Assembly (NCBI RefSeq): GCF_009769165.1
Contig: NZ_CP043476.1
Location: forward strand, 372,001 to 436,000
DNA length: 64,000 bases
From: Xanthomonas hyacinthi
GTDB lineage: Bacteria > Pseudomonadota > Gammaproteobacteria > Xanthomonadales > Xanthomonadaceae
Direction: 5' to 3'
Both the position numbers and the translations under genes were made by a program. Position 1 is the stretch's first letter. The number at the start of each line of letters is the position of its first letter. The notes under the pieces were generated by a model. That model had not been told where the DNA came from and ran no database searches. It worked only from the letters and a program-made list of their open reading frames with translations. This document shows positions 1 through 7,078 of the stretch, in pieces.

Positions 1-54
1 GACCGGCATCGCCGATTCTTTGCCGGGAGGCTGGCGCATCGGGTATGACGGCTG

Positions 55-60
55 TAGAAT
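55..60 (+). promoter_or_regulatory. Candidate -10 element of tRNA-Gly
   Basis: TAGAAT lies 13 bp before the first base of the tRNA-Gly gene. The same hexamer occurs upstream of the tRNA-Lys gene of this window, on the opposite strand. No convincing -35 hexamer is seen at the right spacing, so this is a weak call. Confidence 0.35.
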
Positions 61-73
61 GATGGGCTCACAA

Positions 74-149
<76 letters not shown>

Positions 150-191
150 CATTATGATCGACAGACTTCCACTGACGTCTGTAAGTCGTTG

Positions 192-217
192 AAAAGAGGA
201 GCTTCGGCTCCTTTTTT
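192..217 (+). terminator. Rho-independent terminator of tRNA-Gly
   Basis: GGAGC, loop TTCG, GCTCC followed by a run of six T. The stem extends through the flanking A and T runs. Its position 43 bp after the tRNA fits termination of the tRNA transcript. Confidence 0.85.
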
Positions 218-377
218 CATTCCAGCAAACGCCACCGAAATCCACTGACAGCCAGCGTTTTTGAGGCCAGAATTGAGGCCAAAGAATGCGGGTGGTACCG
301 GTTCCGGGTTGTTGCTGGGGTGGGATCGGGATGACCAGCAGCATCGAGCCTAAGTCTCATGACTTGGGAGTTTGATG

Positions 378-812
378 ATGGCACTCTCTGATCTGACCGT
401 GCGGCAAGCCAAGGCTGCCGAGAAAACCTGCAGCATCACATCGTGCCCCTGTCTGTCCAGGCCATCGAGATCGTGCGCTACCTCCTTCCTGGGCGTAATG
501 CGGCCTGCCCAGAGGCCCCTGCTGGCGCACCGCAGCGACTCAAGAAGCGCATCCGTGAGAACACCCTCAACGCTGCCTTGAAACGCATGCGCTACGAGGA
601 CCACCGGCCATGACATCCGGGGAACGATCTCGACGGCGCTCAACGAGATCGGCTATCCCAAGATTTGGGTGGACGCGCAGCTTTCGCACTCCGATCCGAA
701 CAAGCTGAGTTCGGCCTACAACCACGCCAAGTATGTGGAGCCGCGCCGGCGGATGATGCAGGACTGGGCCGACCGCCTCGACCTGCTTGAACAGGGTCAA
801 CTCCTAGCGATC
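378..812 (+). pseudogene. Remnant of P4-type tyrosine integrase
   Basis: The first 17 codons read MALSDLTVRQAKAAEKT, a typical N-terminus of tRNA-targeting P4-like integrases. The reading frame then changes and resumes deep in the C-terminal catalytic domain: HIVPLS, then ALKRMRYEDH, then after a further frameshift near 612 HDIRGTISTALNEIG and DAQLSHSDPNKLSSAYNHA. The HxxR box (HDIR) and the region of the catalytic tyrosine (AYNHAKY) can be recognised. Roughly 250 internal residues expected in a complete integrase are missing. With a large deletion and at least two frame changes, it cannot make an active recombinase. Its position just after tRNA-Gly marks the left end of an old genomic island. 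The exact 3' limit is an estimate. Confidence 0.8.
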
Positions 813-908
813 ATAGGGAGCTGCCGCGCCCCGCCCAGTACTGCGCCCGAACACGCCATCTGCGTTTTCGCGCGGACCGGTCCGATACTAGCAACGAGCG
901 CGCTTTTT

Positions 909-924
909 TGTATATTACAATACA
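909..924. promoter_or_regulatory. Candidate TetR operator (inverted repeat)
   Basis: TGTAT, six bases, ATACA, in an AT-rich patch that ends 21 bp before the tetR-type start codon. A related AT-rich sequence with TATAATACAATA lies just after that gene. Autoregulation through this site is inferred from its position. Confidence 0.5.
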
Positions 925-945
925 TAATTTGCTACGATCCCGCAC

Positions 946-1548
946 ATGGGTAGACCACGTTTGTTCGATACAGAGGCGGTGCTGGACTCTGCGGCGGCGG
1001 AGTTCCGTGTTCACGGCTTCGCCGACACTTCCACAGAAAAGCTATGCGAAGCGGCAGGCGTGCGCCGCAGCAGTCTGTACAACGCGTTCACTTCGAAGGA
1101 AGAGCTGTTCGTGCAGGCGCTGCGCCGATACACCGAAGTCACGACGCTACGGCAGGAGGAGGTACTCACCGCTGCTGAACTTGATGGTGGCACGCGGCTG
1201 TGGCGGATCGTTGAGATGGTTGTCGAGGAGGAGTGGGCGGCGTGCAAGAAGGGGCACGCGGCTGGGTGCATGACCGTGCACACGTTCATGTCTCCGCATG
1301 TACGGCAGAGTGACTCCAGGGTGCAATCGATCCTGAGCCAGGACCTGGACCATCGTCTCTCTCTCCTGACCGAGGCCGCGAGGGTTGGGCAACTCGACGG
1401 CAGCGTGCGCCCCGAATCGTCGCCCGAGGACGTTGCCATGCTGATTGTTACCGTGGTTTCGGGCCTGCGGGTGACCGCCCAGACCGGCGCCGAACCGGCG
1501 CAATTGCTCAGGATCGCGCGAATGAGCCTGGGGGCCACGCTGGCCTGA
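946..1548 (+). CDS. TetR/AcrR family transcriptional regulator
   Basis: A 200-residue protein of usual TetR length. The N-terminal helix-turn-helix is clear: after MGRPRLFDTEAVLDSAAAEF come GFADTSTEKLCEAAGV and RRSSLYNAFTSKEELFVQAL (about residues 24-60). The C-terminal ligand and dimer domain is less conserved, as is normal. It probably represses its own promoter and nearby island genes through AT-rich operators on both sides (909-924 and about 1592-1608). The nearest likely targets are the acetyltransferase relic and the MFS transporter downstream on the same strand. This is the only intact regulator of the island. Its base composition is lower in GC than the flanking chromosome, in keeping with horizontal acquisition. 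The ligand is unknown. Confidence 0.85.
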   Translation: MGRPRLFDTEAVLDSAAAEFRVHGFADTSTEKLCEAAGVRRSSLYNAFTSKEELFVQALRRYTEVTTLRQEEVLTAAELDGGTRLWRIVEMVVEEEWAACKKGHAAGCMTVHTFMSPHVRQSDSRVQSILSQDLDHRLSLLTEAARVGQLDGSVRPESSPEDVAMLIVTVVSGLRVTAQTGAEPAQLLRIARMSLGATLA

Positions 1549-1591
1549 TCACATCACGCACTGTCAGGTGTTGCGCATCGCCATATTTTGG

Positions 1592-1608
1592 ATTATATAA
1601 TACAATAA
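1592..1608. promoter_or_regulatory. Second AT-rich operator/promoter-like site
   Basis: ATTATATAAT is a perfect 10-bp palindrome (1592-1601) and continues into ACAATAA. Read on the other strand it shares TTGTATT with the inverted repeat upstream of the tetR-type gene. It precedes the reading frame at 1684, so it may be a TetR-controlled promoter. Evidence is position and resemblance only. Confidence 0.35.
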
Positions 1609-1683
1609 GTGGCGACGAAGGCCTGGTCCTGCCGAAGGTGGGCCGGGTACCGCGCGAAGAAATCGAGTTGATCGGAGGACGTC

Positions 1684-2471
1684 ATGGCATTGCAGGGATA
1701 TCGCATCCAAGCAGACGCTGAACTACGCACACGAGTAGTCGACTATCGCGACCACCGTGAGATCGAGCATCTGATCGCTCACGGCTGCAGGCACGTTGGG
1801 GGCCAGTGCCGGGCGGCTTCCTCTTCTGAAAACAATGCATCCGACCCCACTGGAAGCAAGACTTTTCTGCCGCCTCTGTCGCAGGCCTGTCTTCGCAGCG
1901 ATGGCCTGGTCCTGACCTCCCCGGTTCTCGATGATGTCGCCAGCCTGTCTACGAACGAGCTTGACGACGAGGTCCGGCGCCGCGCGATCTTCCCACCGGC
2001 CTCCTCGGCAGGGCTGGAGTCGAGGATCATGGGTGCGTATGCGGGCTGGCGACTCGGAGAGTCGACGCTCTTGATCGGGCGTCGCAATTTCAACGGTGCG
2101 GCTCTGACGATACTGTCGGTCCGTCATCTGGTTCCGCCTGGAGTGCTGGATGTCGGATACGCGACGATGAGCGCCCATCGCGGCAACGGTCACGCCGCAA
2201 GCGCCCTGAGACTATTCACGCAGTGGGCCTTCAGCACTTCCAGCGTCCAGAGAATCGAACTGGGCATCAAGCCGGGCAACTCGCCTCCGTATCCACCGCT
2301 CTCAAGGCAGGGCACCGCCTGGAATCCGTGCGCCGATCCCGATTGCGCAACGCTGATGGGTCTTTCGACGACGAGCACTCGTATGTAGCACTCAAGGCTG
2401 ATCACGTCCGTGTCTGGAGGCACCAGTCATTGAGTCGCCTCACGGGCAGCAATGTCAGCGAATTCACCTAG
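1684..2471 (+). pseudogene. Frameshifted GNAT-family acetyltransferase
   Basis: The middle of this frame looks like a GNAT enzyme: GLVLTSPVLDDVASL (N-terminal beta strand), then VLDVGYATMSAHRGNGHAAS, which holds the acetyl-CoA loop RGNGHA, and VQRIELGIKPGN. Directly after PGN the frame is lost near 2280. The continuation ASVSTALKAGHRLE followed by SYVALKADHVRVW is in another frame and ends at 2471. In intact relatives PGN-x-AS-x-ALKAG is continuous, so this is a true frameshift. The first 60 residues do not resemble a GNAT N-terminus and may derive from other decayed DNA. The gene sits between the TetR regulator and the MFS gene, all on the plus strand. The original substrate cannot be inferred. 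Confidence 0.65.
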
Positions 2472-2520
2472 CAATCCCAAACAGCAATCCGGATAAGACG
2501 CCCGATAGAGGACTCAACGA

Positions 2521-2550
2521 ATGCAACAGCCACAAACAACCAAGAAGGTT
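2521..2550 (+). pseudogene. Severed 5' end of the MFS transporter gene
   Basis: ATG at 2521 opens MQQPQTTKKV and then meets the left end of the IS element. A purine-rich GAGGAC lies 9 bp before the ATG. Joining these ten codons to the sequence right of the IS, and counting the duplicated GTT once, restores a continuous frame KKVPGTVYILAIGIFAMV that matches normal MFS N-termini. This stretch is therefore the real start of the interrupted gene. Confidence 0.8.
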
Positions 2551-2600
2551 TGAACCGCCCCGGGAATCCCGGAGGCTCCATTACTTGAGAAGATGGAGCC

Positions 2601-2924
2601 ATGAGCAGAGCAAGCAAGTTCTCCCCGGAGATTCGGGAACGTTCGGTGAAGATGGTCCTGGAGCACCAGGGCGAGTACGACTCGCAATGGGCGGCGATGG
2701 TGTCGGTGTCGGCCAAGGTGGGCTGCACAGCCGAGACGCTACGGGGTTGGGTGAGGCGCCACGAGCGCGACGTTGGCAAGCGCGACGGGATGACGAGCAC
2801 CGAGAAAGAGCGCATCAAGGCGCTTGAGCGCGAGGTTCGCGAGCTGCGTCAGGTCAACGAGATCCTGCGCAAGGCGTCGGCCTATTTTGCGCAGGCGGAG
2901 CTCGACCGCCCCTTCAAGCGATGA
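2601..2924 (+). CDS. IS3-family transposase OrfA
   Basis: A 107-residue OrfA. The N-terminal helix-turn-helix covers [15 protein letters not shown] to [15 protein letters not shown] (about residues 7-53) and binds the terminal repeats. The C-terminal part [26 protein letters not shown] is a leucine-zipper-like coiled coil used for multimerisation, followed by [11 protein letters not shown], typical of the family. The stop codon overlaps the OrfB start as ATGA at 2921-2924. OrfB lies in the -1 frame, so either translational coupling or -1 frameshifting could give the OrfAB transposase. The gene itself is intact. Confidence 0.93.
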   Translation: MSRASKFSPEIRERSVKMVLEHQGEYDSQWAAMVSVSAKVGCTAETLRGWVRRHERDVGKRDGMTSTEKERIKALEREVRELRQVNEILRKASAYFAQAELDRPFKR

Positions 2925-3849
2925 AGCAGTTCATCGATGAGCAGCGTGATGTCCATGGGGTCGAGCCGATCTGCAGGGTGCTGCCGATCTCCCCATCGAC
3001 CTACCACGCGCACGCGGCCAGGATGGCCGATCCGCAGTTGCGCTGTGCACGCGCGAAGACCGACGAGGCGTTGACGGCGCACGTCCAGCGCGTGTGGGAC
3101 GACAACTTCAAGGTCTATGGTGTGCGCAAGGTCTGGCGGCAACTGCGACGCGAACAGTTCAACGTGGCGCGCTGCACCGTGCAGCGGTTGATGAAGCGGC
3201 AGGGCTTGCGCGGCGTCATGCGGGGCAAGACCGTGCGCACGACGGTGAGCGACCCGAAGGCGCCGTGCCCGCTGGATCACGTGAAACGGCGATTCAAGGC
3301 CGATCGGCCGAACGCGCTGTGGGTCAGCGATTTCACGTACGTCTCGACGTGGCAAGGATGGGTCTATGTCGCCTTCGTCATCGACGTCTTCGCCCGTCGG
3401 ATCGTGGGCTGGAAGACGTCGTCCTCGATGCAGACGGACTTCGTGCTCGACGCGCTCGAACAGGCGCTCTACGCGCGGAAGCCGGTCGGCCCGGATCGCC
3501 TGATTCACCACAGCGACCGAGGCGTTCAGTACGTGTCGATCCGCTACACAGAGCGGCTCGTGGAGGCCGGCCTGGAGCCCTCGGTAGGCAGCGTGGGGGA
3601 CTCCTATGAGCGCGAAGCCTGCCCTCGGGGCACAACGCGCTGGCCGAGACCATCAACGGCCTCTACAAGGCCGAGGTGATCCATCGCACGTCGTCCTGGC
3701 GCACGCGCGAGGAGGTCGAGTGGGCCACGCTCAACTGGGTCGACTGGTTCAACAACCGTCGATTGCTGGAGCCGATCGGGAATATCCCACCGGCCGAGGC
3801 TGAGGCCAACTACTATTCCCACTCCCATGAGTCCGCCATGTCGGCGTGA
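2921..3849 (+). pseudogene. IS3-family transposase OrfB, disrupted by 23-bp insertion
   Basis: OrfB carries the rve-type DDE catalytic domain. The first Asp is in WVSDFTYV and the second in LIHHSDRGVQY. The sequence then reads GDSYE and leaves the family consensus GDSYDNALAETING. The 23 bases 3610-3632 sit exactly between the codons for GDSY and the continuation NALAETINGLYKAEV. Removing them restores a frame ending at 3849 (NYYSHSHESAMSA). The third catalytic residue, the Glu of AETING, is therefore out of frame. As it stands the product stops at 3679 after 252 residues and lacks the catalytic Glu. Confidence 0.88.
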
Positions 3850-3909
3850 CTCAAACCACGGGGCCTCCGGGAAACCCGGGGCGGTTCAGTTCCCGGCACC
3901 GTATATATC

Positions 3910-5070
3910 TTGGCAATCGGGATCTTTGCCATGGTGATGAGCGAGTTCGCGGTCGCAGGACTCATGCCGCAACTCGCCGCGGGTCTTGACGCAACGATCG
4001 CCCAGATTGGTTATCTCGTCACCGTGTTCGCCGTCGCTATGGCCGTCGGTGGGCCTGTGTTTGTCTTCCTCCTTCACCGCGTACCACCGAAGACGAGTCT
4101 GCTCACGATCCTCGCGGTTTTTCTAATCGGAAATATCATCGCGATCTTCGCATCAAGCTACGGCGTGATGGTTGTGGCGCGCGTGGTCACAGGCGTGGCT
4201 TCGCAAGCGTTTTTCGGTGTGGCTATTTCCCTGTGCGCGCGCCTCGTTGATGAGAACATGCGCGGACGGGCCATTGGGGTCGCATTGAATGGACTCATGC
4301 TCGGAACGCTTCTCGGGCTTCCCGCTGCCACGCTTATCGGCGCACGGTTCGGATGGCAGTCGGCCTTCTTGGCCATCGCAATTGCCACTGCCCTGGCAGG
4401 CATCCTAACCATGCGCTTCGTCCACAACCCGCGGGCCGAGGGTGAGATTCCGGAATCCGCCCAGTCAATCAAGGAACAGGCGGCGGTTTTCATGCGTCCT
4501 CAACTGATCCTGGCGCTTCTTTCAAGCACACTCATCATCGGTGCCACTTTTGCGGCATTTAGCTTCTTCACCCCGATTCTGACGGAGCTCTCTGGATTCG
4601 ACCTTGGCACCGTACCATGGCTCCTGTTGGCCTACGGTGCCGCCACGGTCATCGGCAACAGCATCGTGGCCCGGCTCGCAGATCGCTACACTGTCGCGAC
4701 CCTTCTCGGCGGGACAATCCTGAACGCGCTGTTCCTCACTGGACTCACACTGTGGACTCAGATCGCCCCCGTCGCACTTGTCTTCATGATCGCGATCGGT
4801 CTCGTAGGCGTCACAATGAATCCAGCCATGACGATCCGGGTGCAGCGCGCAGGGAACGCTTCACCACTGGTGAATACCGTCCACTCGTCCTTCATCACCC
4901 TCGGCATCATCATCAGTAGCGCGGTCGGCTCGACGTTGATTGATAACTACGGCCTCCACTCGACTCTGAGTCTCGGCGTTGTGATGGCGAGTCTGGCAAT
5001 TCTCGCGATTCTGCCCGCCATGGCCAACCCGTACATTCGCTCCGGAAAGAATGACCGGGGCTTGACATAG
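3910..5070 (+). CDS. MFS efflux transporter, 5' end cut off by IS insertion
   Basis: The remaining frame codes for a 12-helix major facilitator of the DHA1 drug-efflux type. Helix 1 holds ILAIGIFAMVMSEFAVAGLMPQLA, and the A-like loop region is LLHRVPPK. The conserved cytoplasmic segment SLCARLVDENMRGRAIGVALNG follows helix 4, and the C-terminal half has LARLADRY. About the last 380 of 395-400 residues are present. The first ten codons are at 2521-2550, on the far side of the IS element. Any protein made now would have to start at TTG 3910 or ATG 3931, inside or just before helix 1, without an obvious ribosome site. It is probably non-functional, but a short N-terminal loss could be tolerated if the IS supplies a promoter. 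The substrate is unknown; drugs or sugars are typical for the family. Confidence 0.85.
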   Translation: MAIGIFAMVMSEFAVAGLMPQLAAGLDATIAQIGYLVTVFAVAMAVGGPVFVFLLHRVPPKTSLLTILAVFLIGNIIAIFASSYGVMVVARVVTGVASQAFFGVAISLCARLVDENMRGRAIGVALNGLMLGTLLGLPAATLIGARFGWQSAFLAIAIATALAGILTMRFVHNPRAEGEIPESAQSIKEQAAVFMRPQLILALLSSTLIIGATFAAFSFFTPILTELSGFDLGTVPWLLLAYGAATVIGNSIVARLADRYTVATLLGGTILNALFLTGLTLWTQIAPVALVFMIAIGLVGVTMNPAMTIRVQRAGNASPLVNTVHSSFITLGIIISSAVGSTLIDNYGLHSTLSLGVVMASLAILAILPAMANPYIRSGKNDRGLT

Positions 5071-5442
5071 TGGCGGGGCTGTTTCGCGTCGGAGATATTT
5101 CTTGAAGCTGCCTGCGGTGCGGTTGGCCGCCAGGCCCGGCAGCCCGGGCAGCAGGATCAGCAGCGGATGAACCGAGGCTGGCAGCGCTAGGTAGGATTGG
5201 TGCAAGAGCAGGATAAAGAAATACGATGGTGCTGCGACTGGGCGGGTCAGTCGCCGTGATCTAGGCCATATGCCCCGATAGCGGCCAGAATTGCCCTTGG
5301 TGTTCCTGTCGAAGAAAAGCTCGCCAGCAGGTCGGGACCGTCTCCGCCTACGAATCAAGATAAAGCAGTTCTCAACAACCAAAAAGGCGGGGAGAATCTG
5401 TACAGAAAGGACAAAAAGTCCTTAACGAGGAGGGGCTCGCGC
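5071..5442. other. 372-bp gap with a hydrophobic ORF fragment
   Basis: No complete gene is seen between the MFS and LysR genes. On the minus strand, about 5105-5225, there is an open stretch coding for a hydrophobic peptide (SYFFILLLHQSYLALPASVHP, then LLILLPGLPGLAAN). It may be the remains of a membrane protein, but I do not recognise the family. Just before the LysR start lies AACGAGGAGGGG, a purine-rich ribosome-binding region. Confidence 0.4.
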
Positions 5443-6375
5443 GTGGATGGCCTAGCAGGACTGGTTGCCTTCGTTCATGCGGTCGAGCAGCGCAGCTATG
5501 TTGCGGCCGCGCGCATTCTCGGCGTTTCGGCGTCTGCCGTTTCCAAGAGCGTGGCACGGCTGGAGACTCGGTTGGGCGTGCGCCTTCTCAGCCGGACGAC
5601 GCGAAGCATCGACGTAACCGAAGAGGTGCGCTGTTCTACGAACGATGCAAACGCGTTCTCGACGAACTGTGGGATGCGGAAGCCACCCTGGTACAAAGCC
5701 GTGAGACGCCCAGAGGCCGGCTACGCGTCAGCGTTCCGCAGATCGTCGGTCTGCATTTGCTGATGGCGCAGTTGCCGGAGTTCACGGCGCGCTTTCCAGA
5801 CATCGAACTGGACGTCGACCTCGAGGACCAGGTCGTCGATATCCTCGCCAGCGGCCTGGACGTCGCGGTGCGCAGTGGGCACCTGCCAGATACTCGGCTG
5901 GTTGCACGCCTGATCGGCGAGCAGCATTTCGTGGTCTGCGGCAGCGACGCATACTTCAAGAGACGCGCCCGACCCCAAGTGCCCGGTGATCTGGGGCAGC
6001 ACTCCTGCATTCACTTCAAATACCCGTCGAGCGGTCGACTGGCAGCCTGGTCCTTCGTCCAGCCTTACGCAGACACACCTATTCCGGCGAGTCTTGTGTT
6101 CAACAACACGGAGGCGGGGCTTGCCGCTGCAACGAGGGGGCTTGGAGTGGCGCACCTGCCTGTCTATGTTCTATGTTGCGGCTCCTGGTATCGCGTCGGG
6201 CGCGCTTCGACCGGTACTAACGGAGTTCATGGTTCCGTTCGGTGCGCTTTGGCTGATATGGCCTTCCAGTCGCCAGCTCTCGCCGAAGGTCAGGGCGTTC
6301 GTCGATTTCGTTGTCGAGCGATTGGCAACAGTGCCTCATGCGTTTCAAAGAGCTCATGAAGATCCTGGCCCATAA
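5443..6375 (+). pseudogene. LysR-type regulator with two frameshifts
   Basis: The N-terminal helix-turn-helix is intact: GLVAFVHAVEQRSYVAAARI, LGVSASAVSKSVARLETRLG, VRLLSRTTRSIDVTEE. Right after TEE (about 5625) the frame changes; the continuation LFYERCKRVLDELWDAEATL is in another frame. The effector domain follows (LMAQLPEFTARFPDIELDVDL, LASGLDVAVRSGHLPDTRLV). A second break comes from an exact tandem duplication of TCTATGT at 6163-6176. Deleting one copy joins LGVAHLPVYV to AAPGIASGALRPVL, ending LSPKVRAFVDFVVERLATVP at 6375. The restored protein would be about 305 residues, normal for LysR regulators of efflux genes. It probably once controlled the MFS gene or another island gene. Confidence 0.85.
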
Positions 6376-6400
6376 CGTCGGAAGCCCTGAAAGCAACCTG

Positions 6401-6430
6401 GATCCACTCTAACCCGATCCACTCTAGCCC
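6401..6430 (+). repeat. Tandem 15-bp direct repeat
   Basis: GATCCACTCTAACCC is followed at once by GATCCACTCTAGCCC, with one mismatch. It lies between the LysR relic and the Lrp gene, where the island composition gives way to backbone. It could be a scar of the right-hand island junction, but it does not match the tRNA-Gly 3' end. Confidence 0.6.
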
Positions 6431-6518
6431 ATTGTCCTGTATAGCCTTCCGATACAATCTGCACTCAGTCAAAACGCTTGACACGAGCCATTTTTTATCC
6501 GAGTCCCGAGCCCTAGCC

Positions 6519-6950
6519 TCAGCGCTCGAACTTGGTCGACAGGATGATCGACGAGGTGGTGCGCTCCACTCCATCGACCGCGCCGATGCGGTCGGTCAGC
6601 ACGTCCATGTCGTTGACCCCCGGCACCACGCCCAGCGCGATCAGGTCGTAGGAGCCGCTGACCGAATGCAGTACGCGGACCTCGTCGATCTCGCGCAGCG
6701 CCTTGACCACCGAGGTCATCTTCTTCGGCAGCACGGTGATCAGGATGTGCGCGCGGATGTGGCCCTGCTCGAAGTCGTCGCGAGTGCGCACCGTGTAGCC
6801 GCAGATCACGCCCTCGCGCTCCAGCCGCTCGATCCGGCTCTGCACGGTGGTGCGCGACAGGCCGAGCTTGCGGGCGATCTGCGCGGTGGAGGCACGGGCG
6901 TCCTCGCGCAGCAGCGAGAGCAGGCGTTGGTCGGAGGCTGTGATCTTCAT
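6519..6950 (-). CDS. Lrp/AsnC family transcriptional regulator
   Basis: A 143-residue protein of usual Lrp size. The N-terminal winged helix-turn-helix is ITASDQRLLSLLREDARAST, AQIARKLGLSRTTVQSRIER, LEREGVICGYTV. The C-terminal RAM effector domain includes AHILITVLPKKMTSVVKALR, VRVLHSVSGSYDLIALGV and VDGVERTTSSIILSTKFER. It is transcribed divergently from a class III aminotransferase across 128 bp that contain a 21-bp perfect palindrome. It most likely senses an amino acid and controls that aminotransferase and itself. The effector is not deducible. It is backbone-like in codon use, unlike the island to its left. Confidence 0.93.
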   Translation of the reverse strand: MKITASDQRLLSLLREDARASTAQIARKLGLSRTTVQSRIERLEREGVICGYTVRTRDDFEQGHIRAHILITVLPKKMTSVVKALREIDEVRVLHSVSGSYDLIALGVVPGVNDMDVLTDRIGAVDGVERTTSSIILSTKFER

Positions 6951-6960
6951 GCGCGGCCGG

Positions 6961-6981
6961 ATTTCGTCGAATCGACGAAAT
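6961..6981. promoter_or_regulatory. 21-bp perfect palindrome, probable Lrp-type operator
   Basis: ATTTCGTCGA, a central A, then TCGACGAAAT: ten base pairs on each side without a mismatch. It starts 11 bp upstream of the lrp-type start codon and 98 bp before the divergent aminotransferase start. Lrp-type sites are often about 15-bp AT-flanked palindromes, so this is a strong operator candidate. Confidence 0.7.
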
Positions 6982-7078
6982 TATCCGATTTCCTGCACAA
7001 ATCAACTCTGCCAACCGACGATCCGGTCCCGATAATAGTAGGTCTATCGCTGAACGACCCGCCTCCAGGAGATCCCGC

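Larger units (their letters stand above)
2551..3888 (+). mobile_element. IS3-family insertion sequence, 1338 bp
   Basis: The left end TGAACCGCCCCGGG and right end CCCGGGGCGGTTCA are terminal inverted repeats. With two or three mismatches they extend to about 28 bp, through TCCCGGAGGC on the left. The element is flanked by a 3-bp direct repeat GTT (2548-2550 and 3889-3891), the usual IS3 target duplication. It carries two overlapping reading frames, orfA and orfB, in the standard arrangement. The clear target duplication shows that the copy transposed here intact and has not been rearranged at its ends. It interrupts codon 10 of an MFS transporter gene. Its orfB has a 23-bp insertion, so this copy should not be able to move by itself. 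Confidence 0.95.

Noticed and set aside
1..73. Possible end of an upstream gene such as pgsA
   Set aside because: A short frame ends with TGA at 46-48, but about 15 residues are too few to identify, and the sequence does not show a recognisable C-terminus.
6376..6518. Right attachment site of the tRNA-Gly island
   Set aside because: No copy of the tRNA-Gly 3' end was found here. The 15-bp direct repeat at 6401-6430 does not match it.
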